In this document: positions 52,061 through 63,348 of the stretch, one piece after another
Layout: each line of letters starts with the position of its first letter
Position numbering within the stretch: the first letter of the stretch is position 1
Source: Pseudomonadota bacterium
GTDB lineage: Bacteria > Pseudomonadota > Alphaproteobacteria > Rhizobiales > Xanthobacteraceae
Length of the DNA stretch: 64,000 nt
NCBI GenBank assembly: GCA_023404675.1
Contig: JAEYAW010000010.1
Span: 263,349 to 327,348 of the forward strand
Reading direction: 5' to 3'
Notes under the pieces: generated by a model
What the model was told of the DNA's origin: nothing
Database searches by the model: none
What the model saw: the letters and a program-made list of their open reading frames with translations, nothing else
Program-made: the position numbers and the translations under genes

Positions 52061-52129
52061 CGACAACAACGTACCCTGCGCCATGCCCCGACCGAACGCG
52101 ATCAACGCAGGGCCGAGGCCGGAAAAGAC

Positions 52130-53773
52130 CTAACCGAGGTTCAGCTCCTTGAAGAAGTCGTTGCCCTTGTCATCGATGATGATGAAGGCCGGGAAGTCCT
52201 CGACCTCGATGCGCCAGATCGCTTCCATGCCGAGTTCGGGATACTCCATCACCTCGACCTTCTTGATGCAGTGCTCCGCGAGGTTCGCCGCCGCGCCGCC
52301 GATCGAGCCGAGATAGAAGCCGCCGTGTTTCTTGCAGGCCTCGCGCACCGCCGGCGCGCGGTTGCCCTTGGCCACCATCACCATCGAGCCGCCCGCCGCC
52401 TGAAACTGATCGACGAAGGAATCCATGCGGCCCGCCGTGGTCGGCCCGAACGAGCCGGAGGCGTAGCCGGCCGGCGTCTTGGCCGGGCCGGCATAATAGA
52501 TCGGATGGTTCTTGAAATAGTCGGGCAGCGGCTCGCCCTTTTCCAGCCGCTCGCGCAGCTTGGCGTGGGCGGCGTCGCGCGCCACGATCATGGTGCCGGT
52601 GAGCGAGAGGCGCGTCTTGGTCGGATACTGCGCCAGCGTCGCGAGAATCTCCTGCATCGGCTTGTTGAGATCGATCTTCACCGTGTCGCCGGACGTCGTC
52701 TCGGCGACTTCCGGCAGATACTGCGCCGGATTGTGCTCAAGCTCCTCCAGATACACGCCGTCCTTCGTGATCTTGCCGAGCACCTGCCGGTCTGCCGAGC
52801 ACGACACGCCGAGTCCGATGGGGAGCGAGGCCCCGTGGCGCGGCAGGCGGATGACGCGCACGTCGTGGCAGAAATACTTGCCGCCGAACTGGGCGCCGAC
52901 GCCCAGCGACTGCGTCATCTTCAGGATTTCCTGCTCCATCTCCAGATCGCGGAACGCATGGGCGTCGATCGATCCGGTGGTCGGCAGCGCATCGAGATAG
53001 CGCGCCGAAGCCAGCTTCACCGTCTTCATGCAGAGTTCGGCGGAGGTGCCGCCGATCACGATGGCAAGGTGATAGGGCGGGCACGCGGCGGTGCCGAGCG
53101 TCAACACCTTCTCCTTCAGGAACGCCATCAGGCGATCTTTCGTCAGCAGCGAGGGCGTGCCCTGAAACAGGAAGCTCTTGTTGGCCGAGCCACCGCCCTT
53201 GGCCATGAACATGAACTTGTAGGCATCCTCGCCCTCGGCATAGATCTCGCACTGCGCCGGCATGTTGTTGGCGGTGTTCTTCTCCTCGAACATCGACAGC
53301 GGGGCGACCTGCGAGTAGCGCAGGTTGCGCTTGAGATAGGCGTCGCGCGCGCCCTCCGAGAGCGCGGCCTCATCGCTGCCGTCGGTGATGACGTTGCAGC
53401 CCTTCTTGCCCATGATGATCGCGGTGCCGGTGTCCTGACACATCGGCAGCACACCGCCGGCCGCGATGTTGGCGTTCTTCAGGAAGTCGAAGGCGACGAA
53501 CTTGTCGTTGTCGCTGGCTTCCTTGTCGTCGAGGATCTTGCGGAGCTGGCTGAGGTGTCCCGGCCGCAGGTAGTGGTTGATATCGACGAACGCGGCTTCC
53601 GCCAGCGCCCGCAGCGCTTCCGGCGCCACCACCAGCATCGGCTTGCCCATCACGGTCTCGATCCGGACGCCCTCGGACGAGATCTTGCGGTACGGCGTCT
53701 CGTCTTTCCCCAGCGGAAACAATGGGGTGTGCTTGTAGGGCGGCAGCGGATGAGATGTCAGGGGGGCGTTCAT
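52130..53773 (-). CDS. fumA: Class I fumarate hydratase (iron-sulfur type)
   Basis: Interconverts fumarate and malate in the citric acid cycle with an oxygen-sensitive 4Fe-4S cluster. The protein has 547 residues. Candidate cluster ligands are the cysteines in LPMCQDTGTA near residue 112, SLGVGAQFGGKYFCHD near 310 region and GVSCSADRQ near 330. The C-terminal beta domain carries the GNRAPAVREACKKHGGFYLGS signature. The start is ATG 53773; its AGAGG ribosome site lies inside the palindrome at 53773-53789, so both a repressor and an RNA hairpin could govern expression. The gene is monocistronic. Confidence 0.95.
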   Translation of the reverse strand: MNAPLTSHPLPPYKHTPLFPLGKDETPYRKISSEGVRIETVMGKPMLVVAPEALRALAEAAFVDINHYLRPGHLSQLRKILDDKEASDNDKFVAFDFLKNANIAAGGVLPMCQDTGTAIIMGKKGCNVITDGSDEAALSEGARDAYLKRNLRYSQVAPLSMFEEKNTANNMPAQCEIYAEGEDAYKFMFMAKGGGSANKSFLFQGTPSLLTKDRLMAFLKEKVLTLGTAACPPYHLAIVIGGTSAELCMKTVKLASARYLDALPTTGSIDAHAFRDLEMEQEILKMTQSLGVGAQFGGKYFCHDVRVIRLPRHGASLPIGLGVSCSADRQVLGKITKDGVYLEELEHNPAQYLPEVAETTSGDTVKIDLNKPMQEILATLAQYPTKTRLSLTGTMIVARDAAHAKLRERLEKGEPLPDYFKNHPIYYAGPAKTPAGYASGSFGPTTAGRMDSFVDQFQAAGGSMVMVAKGNRAPAVREACKKHGGFYLGSIGGAAANLAEHCIKKVEVMEYPELGMEAIWRIEVEDFPAFIIIDDKGNDFFKELNLG

Positions 53774-53789
53774 TTAGATGGCCTCTAAA
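53773..53789 (-). promoter_or_regulatory. Putative Irr-binding ICE box overlapping the fumarase start
   Basis: TTTAGATGGCCTCTAAA, 17 bases, matches 12 of the 14 defined positions of the ICE consensus TTTAGAA-N3-TTCTAAA bound by the iron regulator Irr in Bradyrhizobium-type bacteria. The final A of the box in the gene's direction is the A of the ATG. A second dyad, CTAAG-N5-CTTAG, is at 53796-53810. The target encodes an iron-sulfur enzyme, a known type of Irr target. Confidence 0.6.
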
Positions 53790-53884
53790 GCTGAGCTAAG
53801 GCCGTCTTAGTCCCCTTTCTGCCAATTTTGAAGCCTTCTGAAGCCGACCTGCCCTGCGCGCTCCCGCAGATGAGGCCAGCCTGG

Positions 53885-54163
53885 TCAGCGCCCTTTCTCG
53901 AAGGGGATGTACTGGTGGTACTGCTTCGGCACCGAACTGCGATAGCGCGAGGGCACGGTTCCGCTGTCGACCGAGCGGTCGAGCTCGCTCTTGCGGGCGG
54001 ATTTTTTCTTCTTTTTGGCAACCTGCACGATATCGCCGCCGCCGCCAGACGAGACGGCAAGACCGCCGACCGGCATCGCCGCCCGGGCGGGAAGCGGGGC
54101 GACGGCGACAGCTGCGGCGGCGAACAGGGCGGCACTCATCACGGCAATCACGCGAATTGGCAT
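53885..54163 (-). CDS. Small exported hypothetical protein
   Basis: A 92-residue protein with a signal peptide (IRVIAVMSAALFAAAAVAVA, cleavage near ARAA, residue 28) and a basic mature segment (AKKKKKSARKSELDRSVDSG). The end YHQYIPFEKGR is polar and aromatic. ATG 54163 is chosen as the signal peptide start. Function unknown. Confidence 0.6.
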   Translation of the reverse strand: MPIRVIAVMSAALFAAAAVAVAPLPARAAMPVGGLAVSSGGGGDIVQVAKKKKKSARKSELDRSVDSGTVPSRYRSSVPKQYHQYIPFEKGR

Positions 54164-54297
54164 CCGGGGCTCCCAGCAATGCGACAAGATGCGATATGAA
54201 CGGCGACAGGCCGGTCCGGGCGACAGACCCAAACGATGCGGGCCTTTGACTGATGTCGGGCGTTGGGCGCGACGGGTTCGATGACGTGAGGATTTTT

Positions 54298-54771
54298 ATG
54301 AAGACCATTTTGCCGTACACCACCCGCTTCGTATTCGGAGCCGGCCTTCTGGTTGCCGTCGTGGCGGGGTCGCCCGCCCGTGCAGACTCCTGCGATGATC
54401 TGGCCCGCCAGCTCGCAAGCAATGTCGACGGCCTGAAGGTTGGCAAGGCGGCAGGCGGGGCGATCTACATGACGCATCCGCTGGCGAAGCAGGTCACGCT
54501 CGGCTGCCCGGCCCGCAACATGCAGGCCTCGTTCGCGGCAGTGTCGGAAAAGCGCAAGCCTTCGCCGGAATTCCTGAGCTTCGTCGCCAGCGCGGCAACG
54601 CTCGTCTTCACCATCCCGAAGTCGGACATGGATCGCGGCGTCAAGCGCTGCGCCGGAAGGATGGGGCTGCTGCGCGGCGACACCATCGCCACGCGCTACC
54701 GGCGGCTCGACATCCGCTGCACGCGCACGCGAACCAACGCCACCATCGCGGTGTCGCGCGAGAAGGACTGA
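54298..54771 (+). CDS. Small exported hypothetical protein
   Basis: A 157-residue protein with a signal peptide (RFVFGAGLLVAVVAGSPARA, cleavage near residue 28) and a mature part with cysteines in DSCDDLARQL, LGCPARN, RCAGRMG and IRCTRTR, suggesting two disulfides. No family recognised. ATG 54298 follows an AT-rich stretch with GAGG upstream. Confidence 0.65.
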   Translation: MKTILPYTTRFVFGAGLLVAVVAGSPARADSCDDLARQLASNVDGLKVGKAAGGAIYMTHPLAKQVTLGCPARNMQASFAAVSEKRKPSPEFLSFVASAATLVFTIPKSDMDRGVKRCAGRMGLLRGDTIATRYRRLDIRCTRTRTNATIAVSREKD

Positions 54772-54790
54772 GCACGCCGGTCAAGGACCG

Positions 54791-55504
54791 TCAGCGATCC
54801 AGCGCCCTGTAGTGACGGAAGATATCATCCTTGTTGAAGGGAATTCTGCGCTCGCTCGCCAGATAGGCCCGGATCGCCGGCCGTTCCGCGACGCGGTCAT
54901 GGAGCGCGACCACATGCGGCACACGACGCTCGAACTTGCGCATGCGTTTCGGGAACGCGTAGCGCAGCCCTTCCACGATCTGGAACAGCGAGAGATCGAC
55001 ATAGGTTACCCGCCGCCCGGTGACGTAGGGGCCGCCGGCATCGGCGATCACCTGCTCGAAATAGCCGAGATATTTGGGCACGCGTTCGTCCCAGAACGCA
55101 GCCGAACGCCGCTTCGCCGGAGCTTTCTGATCCTCGTAGTAAAAGGTCGGCCCGAGCGGATGATGGGTGTCGTGCGCCTCGACAACGAGATCGGCGACCG
55201 TCAGCTGCAACTGATGCAGCCACAGCCGTGCGGCCTCGGCCTTCGGCGCAAGCCCATGACGCGCGCCGAGAAACAGGAGGATGTTGGCCGTCTGTCCGAT
55301 GACTTGCCGCCCCGCCCGGAGAAACGGCGGAGCGAACGGACGATAGGACACGCCACTCCCATCCATCAGCTTCTGCATCTGCGCCATGCCGCGCGCACCC
55401 TGCCGGGCCACATCGACATAGCTGGCACCGGCCTCTTCGAGCGCGAGGCGGACGAACTCACCGCGGCCCTGAATGGTCGGCCAGTAAAACAGCTCGTAAC
55501 GCAT
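54791..55504 (-). CDS. Glutathione S-transferase-like protein
   Basis: A 237-residue GST-fold protein. The N-terminal thioredoxin-like half starts MRYELFYWPTIQGRGEFVRLALEEAG, with Tyr7 or Tyr3 a possible glutathione-activating residue, and the GQTANILLFLGARHGL block near 70-85 is the helix that meets glutathione. The C-terminal helical domain has YVTGRRVTYVDLSLFQIVEGLRY near 160-182. Its role is conjugation or reduction of an electrophile; substrate unknown. ATG 55504 has GAGGG nearby. It ends 19 bases before the exported protein gene on the other strand. Confidence 0.85.
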   Translation of the reverse strand: MRYELFYWPTIQGRGEFVRLALEEAGASYVDVARQGARGMAQMQKLMDGSGVSYRPFAPPFLRAGRQVIGQTANILLFLGARHGLAPKAEAARLWLHQLQLTVADLVVEAHDTHHPLGPTFYYEDQKAPAKRRSAAFWDERVPKYLGYFEQVIADAGGPYVTGRRVTYVDLSLFQIVEGLRYAFPKRMRKFERRVPHVVALHDRVAERPAIRAYLASERRIPFNKDDIFRHYRALDR

Positions 55505-55618
55505 CGGCCCTCGCCATCCGTTGCATCGGCATCCGCCCCGTCTTGGGAACGCCGAGCGAGCCGATCGGTTCAAGGCCGTTCGGCCGGGACCATCCCGCGA
55601 CGAGCCGGCATAACAAAA

Positions 55619-55642
55619 AAAGCCGCCCTGCCGGGCGGCTTT
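55619..55642 (-). terminator. Rho-independent terminator of the Tim44-domain gene
   Basis: AAAGCCGCCC, loop TGCC, GGGCGGCTTT: a 10-bp perfect stem. On the minus strand the stem is followed by a run of T (plus-strand AAAAAAA at 55614-55621), giving a strong terminator 26 bases past the stop of the Tim44-domain gene. Confidence 0.9.
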
Positions 55643-55667
55643 CCTTGTTCATATCTCAGCCGGGACG

Positions 55668-56726
55668 TCAGGAGGACTGCTGGATGCCGGACAGTTCCCA
55701 GTCGCCGCCCGAAGACGGGCGGGTGAACGTCCAAATCTCCACCGCCTGCTGCGGGCTCTCGCTGCCCTCGACGATCCGGCCGGAGCTGCGCTCCAGCGTC
55801 TTGTCGACGAACTCGAACCGCAGCGCGACCGTCGCGTAGTCGACATTGCCCTCGTTCCAGGCTTCCGCCAGATCGCCCTGCAGCAGCTTGATGCCGGTCA
55901 CCTTGTTGACCACGCCGCGGCTCTTGTTGGAGGCCAGGTCCTGCGCGAAATAGGAGACCATTTCGGGCGTCGCCAGCTTGTGCAGCTTCTCCACGTCCTC
56001 GTCCGACCACGCGGCCTGAACCTCGCCGAGCAGGCGCTCGAAGGCCTCGTAATCATCCGGGCCGATCTGGATCGGCCTCGGCGTATTGCCGCGACCGAAG
56101 CCGAAGCCCGAGCCGGCGTTGCCGTTCGTATAGCCGGCACCGTCCTGACGCGGCGCGCGCGGCGCGTCGAAATTCGCCTGATTGCCGCCGAGCGGACCAT
56201 CCGCGGGCGAGCGGCCGGCCGCCGGGCCGCCGGCATAGGCGCTGGCGGGCGCATTGCCGTTGCGGCGCTGCCACCAGCCCCAGGCGAGGCGGGCGACGAT
56301 CACCAGCAGCACGATCTGCAGGATGAAGCCGAGCATCCCGGCGAAGCTGCCGAGGCCGCTCAGGAAGCCGCCACCGAACAGCATGCCGAACAGGCCCGCG
56401 CCGAGGAACCCGGCCGCGAGGCCGCCCATCAGGCCCATGCCCGGACGATTGAAGAAGCCGCCCTTGGCCGCCGCGCCCGTGGTCGCCGCAGCCCCCATGT
56501 TGCTGCCCGGCTGGGTGATGCTGCGCTCGAACGGACGCGCCGCGTTCGGCGCCGTCGACGTCGGCGGCGGAGCGGAGAACGTGCGCGAGCCGCGTGAACC
56601 CATGCCGCGACCGCCGCCGGCACGCGCATCGGCTTCGGAAATCGTCACCATCGCCGCCGGCAGCGCCAGCGCGAACATCAACGCCAAGGTCTTCAGTGTG
56701 GCGCGGAAGCGCCGCCCGGTCATCAT
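55668..56726 (-). CDS. Tim44-like domain membrane protein
   Basis: A 352-residue protein. A hydrophobic start (residues 12-33) is followed by a low-complexity Gly/Ser/Pro stretch, then glycine-rich membrane segments near 95-160 (GLMGGLAAGFLGAGLFGMLFGGGFLSGLGSF, cited in part) and a C-terminal Tim44-like domain from about 210 (DDYEAFERLLGEVQAAWSDED, VNKVTGIKLLQGDLAEAW). Alphaproteobacterial proteins of this kind (TimA-like) are related to the mitochondrial import subunit but their bacterial role is not settled. ATG 56726 has GAGGG eight bases upstream. It is followed by a strong terminator. Confidence 0.88.
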   Translation of the reverse strand: MMTGRRFRATLKTLALMFALALPAAMVTISEADARAGGGRGMGSRGSRTFSAPPPTSTAPNAARPFERSITQPGSNMGAAATTGAAAKGGFFNRPGMGLMGGLAAGFLGAGLFGMLFGGGFLSGLGSFAGMLGFILQIVLLVIVARLAWGWWQRRNGNAPASAYAGGPAAGRSPADGPLGGNQANFDAPRAPRQDGAGYTNGNAGSGFGFGRGNTPRPIQIGPDDYEAFERLLGEVQAAWSDEDVEKLHKLATPEMVSYFAQDLASNKSRGVVNKVTGIKLLQGDLAEAWNEGNVDYATVALRFEFVDKTLERSSGRIVEGSESPQQAVEIWTFTRPSSGGDWELSGIQQSS

Positions 56727-56884
56727 CGTGTTTCCCTCATTCCCCGGCAGGGGGAAGCGCACACAAGATGGGCATCGGCCGGAAAAAGTGAAGCGCGCGC
56801 GAGGTCGCACCGCTGCGGCGCTCGGTCGCGGCCCCCGAATGAACCTTCCGGCCGCTCGCGCGATCGGCCCGGCGACGAGCCGGA

Positions 56885-59551
<2,667 letters not shown>

Positions 59552-59561
59552 CTGCCGCCCC

Positions 59562-60632
59562 TTATGCCCCGAATCGCTTCTTCAGGCGCATGACGTAGCC
59601 GATGACCTCGGCGACCGCCTGATAGTGTTCAACCGGAATTTCCTCGTCGACCTCGACCCCCGCATAGAGGGCGCGCGCCAGCGGCACGTTCTCGACCGTC
59701 GGAATGTTGTGCCTGGCGGCGACCTCCTTGATCCTCGCCGCGACGAGATCGACACCCTTGGCCACACAGACCGGGGCCGCCATGCCGCGCTCGTAACGCA
59801 GCGCGACCGCGAAGTGGGTCGGGTTCGTGATCACCACCGACGCCTGCGGAACCGCGGCCATCATGCGCTTCTTCATGCGGGCAAAGCGCATCTGCTTGAG
59901 CCTGCCCTTGATGTGCGGATCGCCTTCCGACTGCTTGAACTCTTCCTTGATCTCCTGCAGCGACATCTTCTGCCGCTCGAACCATTGCCGGTACTGGAAG
60001 AAATAATCGGCCGCCGCGACCACCGCGAGCATCGCAACGGCCGCGCCAATCAGGTGCATCGCCAGCGAGGATGTGACGGTGAGAATCTCGGGCACATCCA
60101 TGCGGATCATGGACTCGAGACGGAGCCGGTCCGGCCACATCACCGCGACCATGATCGCGCCGAGGACCACGAGCTTGAACAGGCCCTTGGCGAAATTGAC
60201 CGCCGCCTGCTTGCCGAACAGGCGTTTGGCGCCCTGCAACGGCGAGAGTTTGGAGAGCTTCGGCTTGAGCGCCTCGCCGGAAAAGACCAGACGATGCTGG
60301 ACGAGATTGCCGCCGATCGCCGCGATCACGAGAAGCAGAAGCGGAACGCCGAGAGCCCCGAACACCACGATCTCCAGATCGCGGACCAGCGAGAGCAGCG
60401 AGGGACCGTCGGTGTGAAACAGATGTGCCTTCGCGATCAGATTGCGGAGGGGGTTCTCGATCCCGGATGCGATCGAACCGGAAAACGACGTCATCACCAG
60501 GGCAGCAGCGGCCATCATGAACCAGGTGTTGACCTCCTGGCTTTTGACGACGTCGCCCTTGTTGTGCGCCTCCTCGAGGCGCTTTTGAGTCGGGTCTTCT
60601 GTTTTATCGGATGTGTCGCTGTCCTCGGCCAT
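59562..60632 (-). CDS. flhB: Flagellar biosynthesis protein FlhB
   Basis: Substrate-specificity switch of the flagellar export apparatus, 356 residues. Four membrane segments are near 33-55, 85-110, 150-167 and 185-210. The autocleavage site NPTH is at 270-273 (VVITNPTHFAVALRY). The N-terminus EDPTQKRLEEAHNKGDVVKS is typical. It is ten bases before cckA and three after fliR, and so may be co-transcribed with the flagellar genes upstream. Confidence 0.97.
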   Translation of the reverse strand: MAEDSDTSDKTEDPTQKRLEEAHNKGDVVKSQEVNTWFMMAAAALVMTSFSGSIASGIENPLRNLIAKAHLFHTDGPSLLSLVRDLEIVVFGALGVPLLLLVIAAIGGNLVQHRLVFSGEALKPKLSKLSPLQGAKRLFGKQAAVNFAKGLFKLVVLGAIMVAVMWPDRLRLESMIRMDVPEILTVTSSLAMHLIGAAVAMLAVVAAADYFFQYRQWFERQKMSLQEIKEEFKQSEGDPHIKGRLKQMRFARMKKRMMAAVPQASVVITNPTHFAVALRYERGMAAPVCVAKGVDLVAARIKEVAARHNIPTVENVPLARALYAGVEVDEEIPVEHYQAVAEVIGYVMRLKKRFGA

Positions 60633-60635
60633 GGC

Positions 60636-61400
60636 CTACCCCGAGAGCTGGCGCAGCACGCCGGCGAGATATTCGATGAAGGTCCCCATCAGCATGGTGA
60701 GGACCAGCGCGAGAATCAGAAAGCCGACCACGATCGAAATCGGAACGCCGACGAAATACACCTGCATCTGCGGCATCAAACGCGCCAGAATACCGAGCCC
60801 CATGTTGAACACGAGGCCGAACACCAGAAACGGCGCGGCGAGCTGAACGCCGATCTTGAAGGCCATCACGAACGCATTGGTCGCGAGCGCGGCAACATCG
60901 CCGCTCGGCAGCAGCGCGCCGGGCGCAAACGCGCGGTAACTGTCGTTGAGCGCCGCGATCACCAGATACTGGGTGTCGGTCGCAAACAGCAGCGTGATGC
61001 CAAGCAATGTCAGGAAATTGGCGATGATCGCGCCCTGCTGGCCCTGCGTCGGATCGACCGCAGTGACGAAACCGAGACCTATCTGCTGGGCGATCACCGA
61101 GCCCGCGACCTGCAGCGCGGCCAGCGTCATGCGCGCGGTCGCCCCCAGCACCAGCCCGATGATGATCTCCTGCACCACGAGCACCATCAGAGGCGTCAGC
61201 GAGCTCATGTCGATATGAAAATCGGAGCGGTGCAGCGGCAGGATGATCAGGGTCAGCATCATTGCGATCGCCAGTTTGACCCCCACCGGGATGTTGACCT
61301 CGCCGAACCCGGGCATCAGCATGACCATCGCGCCGATGCGGGCGAACACCAGCACGAAGGCGGCGGCCAGGGCGGGCAGAAACGTGATGTCGATGCGCAT
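60636..61400 (-). CDS. fliR: Flagellar biosynthesis protein FliR
   Basis: Membrane component of the flagellar export gate, 254 residues with about six membrane segments. The start MRIDITFLPALAAAFVLVFARIGAMVMLMPGFG and the block QIGLGFVTAVDPTQGQQGAIIANFLTLLG near 125-150 are FliR signatures. It lies three bases before flhB and 42 after fliQ. Confidence 0.96.
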   Translation of the reverse strand: MRIDITFLPALAAAFVLVFARIGAMVMLMPGFGEVNIPVGVKLAIAMMLTLIILPLHRSDFHIDMSSLTPLMVLVVQEIIIGLVLGATARMTLAALQVAGSVIAQQIGLGFVTAVDPTQGQQGAIIANFLTLLGITLLFATDTQYLVIAALNDSYRAFAPGALLPSGDVAALATNAFVMAFKIGVQLAAPFLVFGLVFNMGLGILARLMPQMQVYFVGVPISIVVGFLILALVLTMLMGTFIEYLAGVLRQLSG

Positions 61401-61442
61401 GTTCGCAGCGCCCCCTTTCCTCGATCGAGGCGCGAGGGTGCC

Positions 61443-61706
61443 TTATCCTCCGATGATTCGCGACGATATCCGCATCATGTGGCCGTGCATCGCATCCGCC
61501 ATGAATGGCAGCGCCAGAATCAGCGTGATGAAAATAGCGATGATCTTCGGCACGAAGACCAGCGTCATTTCCTGAATCTGGGTCAGCGCCTGAACCAGCG
61601 AGATCACGACGCCGACCGCGAGTCCCACGATCATCAGCGGTCCGGAAACCACGACGATCGTCCAGATCGCATCGCGCGAAACATCAAGCACTTCCGGTCC
61701 GGTCAT
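61443..61706 (-). CDS. fliQ: Flagellar biosynthesis protein FliQ
   Basis: Small export-gate subunit, 87 residues with two hydrophobic helices (about 15-38 and 52-72). MTGPEVLDVSRDAIWTIVVVSGPLM at the start and VSLVQALTQIQEMTLVFVPKI in the loop are diagnostic. Only fliO of the other gate genes is in the window; fliP is presumably beyond the right edge. Confidence 0.96.
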   Translation of the reverse strand: MTGPEVLDVSRDAIWTIVVVSGPLMIVGLAVGVVISLVQALTQIQEMTLVFVPKIIAIFITLILALPFMADAMHGHMMRISSRIIGG

Positions 61707-61767
61707 GACCTTAATTCCCAGTCAACAGCTTCGGGTCGGCGCGGTTTGCGCCGCAGGGGATCCGGAA

Positions 61768-62154
61768 TCAGATCGGCATCCGCATGATGTCTTCGTATGA
61801 CTGGATCACGCGGTCCCGCACCGACACCAGCGTGGACAGGGCGACGTCGGTTTCGGCGACGGCGGTCACGACGTCCATCACATTGGCCTTGCCGGAAGCC
61901 ATGGCCAGCGTCTGGGCGTCGGACTTGTGCCCGGTCTCCATCACGCCGCCGATCGCATCCCTGACCAGCGACGAGAACGAGGGACCGTCGAGGCCCATGC
62001 CGTCCGAGCCGCGGCTGGGGGCGAGCCCCGTGCCCAGCGCGTCCCGGGCGAGGGCGGCGAACGAAGTGTCGGCAGCTTTGCTTCCGCCGCCGGTGGTGTC
62101 GAGAACGCGGGCCAGACTCGAGTAGGCATTTGCTGCAATGGAAGGCGTTGCCAT
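61768..62154 (-). CDS. fliE: Flagellar hook-basal body protein FliE
   Basis: Basal-body adaptor linking the MS ring to the rod, 128 residues. The C-terminal half carries the FliE signature, VMDVVTAVAETDVALSTLVSVRDRVIQSYEDIMRMPI (cited as a region, 92-128). The N-terminal 60 residues are Ser/Gly/Asp-rich and longer than in enteric FliE. It follows flgC by 12 bases. Confidence 0.95.
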   Translation of the reverse strand: MATPSIAANAYSSLARVLDTTGGGSKAADTSFAALARDALGTGLAPSRGSDGMGLDGPSFSSLVRDAIGGVMETGHKSDAQTLAMASGKANVMDVVTAVAETDVALSTLVSVRDRVIQSYEDIMRMPI

Positions 62155-62166
62155 GATCAGTCTCCG

Positions 62167-62589
62167 TCAGGTCTTCAGGATATCGAGAGTTCGCTGAATC
62201 ATCCGCCGGGTGGCGGTGATGATGTTCAGATTGGCCTCGTAGGAACGCTGGGCCTCTCGCATGTCGCTCATTTCAACGAGCGAGTTGACATTGGGGTACT
62301 TGACGTTGCCGGCGGCATCGGCGGCAGGATTTCCTGGCTCGTTCTTGACGACGAACGGGGAGTTGTCCGGCTGGATACGTCCCAGCGAGACGACGCGCGC
62401 GTCGAGCGCGCGGTCCAGCGACGAGGTGAAGGTCGGCACCTTGCGTCGATAGGGATCGCCGCCCGCCGTCTGCGCCGTGGAATCGGCGTTGGCGATGTTC
62501 TCCGAGATGACGCGCATGCGACCGGCCTGTGCCCGCAGGCCGGAGGTCGCGATTCCCATTGCCCGGATGAAATCCTTGTCGTCGGCCAT
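62167..62589 (-). CDS. flgC: Flagellar basal-body rod protein FlgC
   Basis: Proximal rod subunit, 140 residues. The N-terminal motif TSGLRAQAGRMRVISENIANADS is near 16-38, and the C-terminal heptad region VEMSDMREAQRSYEANLNIITATRRMIQRTLDIL closes it (cited as a region). Follows flgB by 37 bases. Confidence 0.97.
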   Translation of the reverse strand: MADDKDFIRAMGIATSGLRAQAGRMRVISENIANADSTAQTAGGDPYRRKVPTFTSSLDRALDARVVSLGRIQPDNSPFVVKNEPGNPAADAAGNVKYPNVNSLVEMSDMREAQRSYEANLNIITATRRMIQRTLDILKT

Positions 62590-62626
62590 TGCGCTCGCCC
62601 CCTGTCAGGTCATGTGGTTCTGCGGG

Positions 62627-63022
62627 TCAGCCCTTGCCGATCGCCGTTTTCAGGAGCCGCAGGCTGCGCCCGTAAAGGGTCGTCGCGGCGGCGAAATCCA
62701 TCTGGTTGGCGGCAACCTTCATCATCTCGTCTTCCAGGCTGACGCCGTTTCCGGCCGGCCGGGTCTCGTATCCAGTGCGCTGATCGGCGAAGCGGGAGGA
62801 CGACGAGCCTGGCGTCAGATGATTGGAGGCCGTGCGCCGCAGCGGCAGGGCCGCGCCGTCGAAACCCGCATTCGGCCCGAACTTCGGCTCGACCAGATCG
62901 CGGGGACGAAACCCCGGCGTGTCCGAATTGGCGACGTTTTCAGCGAGCACACGCTGGCGGGCCTGATGCCAGTGCATTCGCGTCCTCAACGCAGAGAGGA
63001 CGGGAAGGTCGGTGATCGGCAT
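62627..63022 (-). CDS. flgB: Flagellar basal-body rod protein FlgB
   Basis: Proximal rod subunit, 131 residues and the first gene of the minus-strand flagellar unit. Motifs are LRTRMHWHQARQRVLAENVANSDTPGF near 12-38 and VSLEDEMMKVAANQMDFAAATTLYGRSLRLLKTAI at the C-terminus (regions). A CtrA box lies 67 bases upstream. Confidence 0.97.
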   Translation of the reverse strand: MPITDLPVLSALRTRMHWHQARQRVLAENVANSDTPGFRPRDLVEPKFGPNAGFDGAALPLRRTASNHLTPGSSSSRFADQRTGYETRPAGNGVSLEDEMMKVAANQMDFAAATTLYGRSLRLLKTAIGKG

Positions 63023-63348
63023 CGGGATTCTCCGCGTAGCGCCGCGCGCGATTCTCGGCGGGCTAGGCAGAAACTACCGCCATCATGGTTAACAAAGCGT
63101 TAAGTTCCCGTGCCGCGGGCGTTTTCCGTCAATCTCCCGTTAACCATGAAACCCTTGGAAAATCCGCCATCCGGTCCGATTTGGGCCCTTATGGTTTATG
63201 GTCTATTAAGGAACGGGGCGGCAGGAATTGCCGCGGGACATTAAGGAAAAGCGCGAAAATTCACGCTTCGCGCGCGTGTTGATGTATTCCTGATCCGAAG
63301 CTTCGGCGAATCGGGAAGCACCATGGAGCGTTACTTGCGGGGACAACC
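63023..63348. other. Divergent flgB-fliO intergenic region
   Basis: Contains a CtrA box at 63089-63103, TTAA half-sites near 63142, 63207 and 63242, a dyad ATGGTTAAC / GTTAACCAT (near 63085 and 63140), and a hairpin GCGGCA-N5-TGCCGC near 63218-63234. No gene seen. Confidence 0.5.
63089..63103. promoter_or_regulatory. CtrA-binding box (TTAA-N7-TTAA)
   Basis: TTAACAAAGCGTTAA, a perfect match to the CtrA consensus TTAA-N7-TTAA, 67-81 bases upstream of flgB and about 250 upstream of fliO. CtrA directly controls early flagellar operons in several alphaproteobacteria, and cckA, which feeds CtrA, lies in the same window. Confidence 0.7.

Noticed and set aside
59625..61787. 720-residue plus-strand frame across flhB and fliR
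   Set aside because: Antisense to conserved flagellar genes; composition dominated by His, Arg, Asp and Gln.
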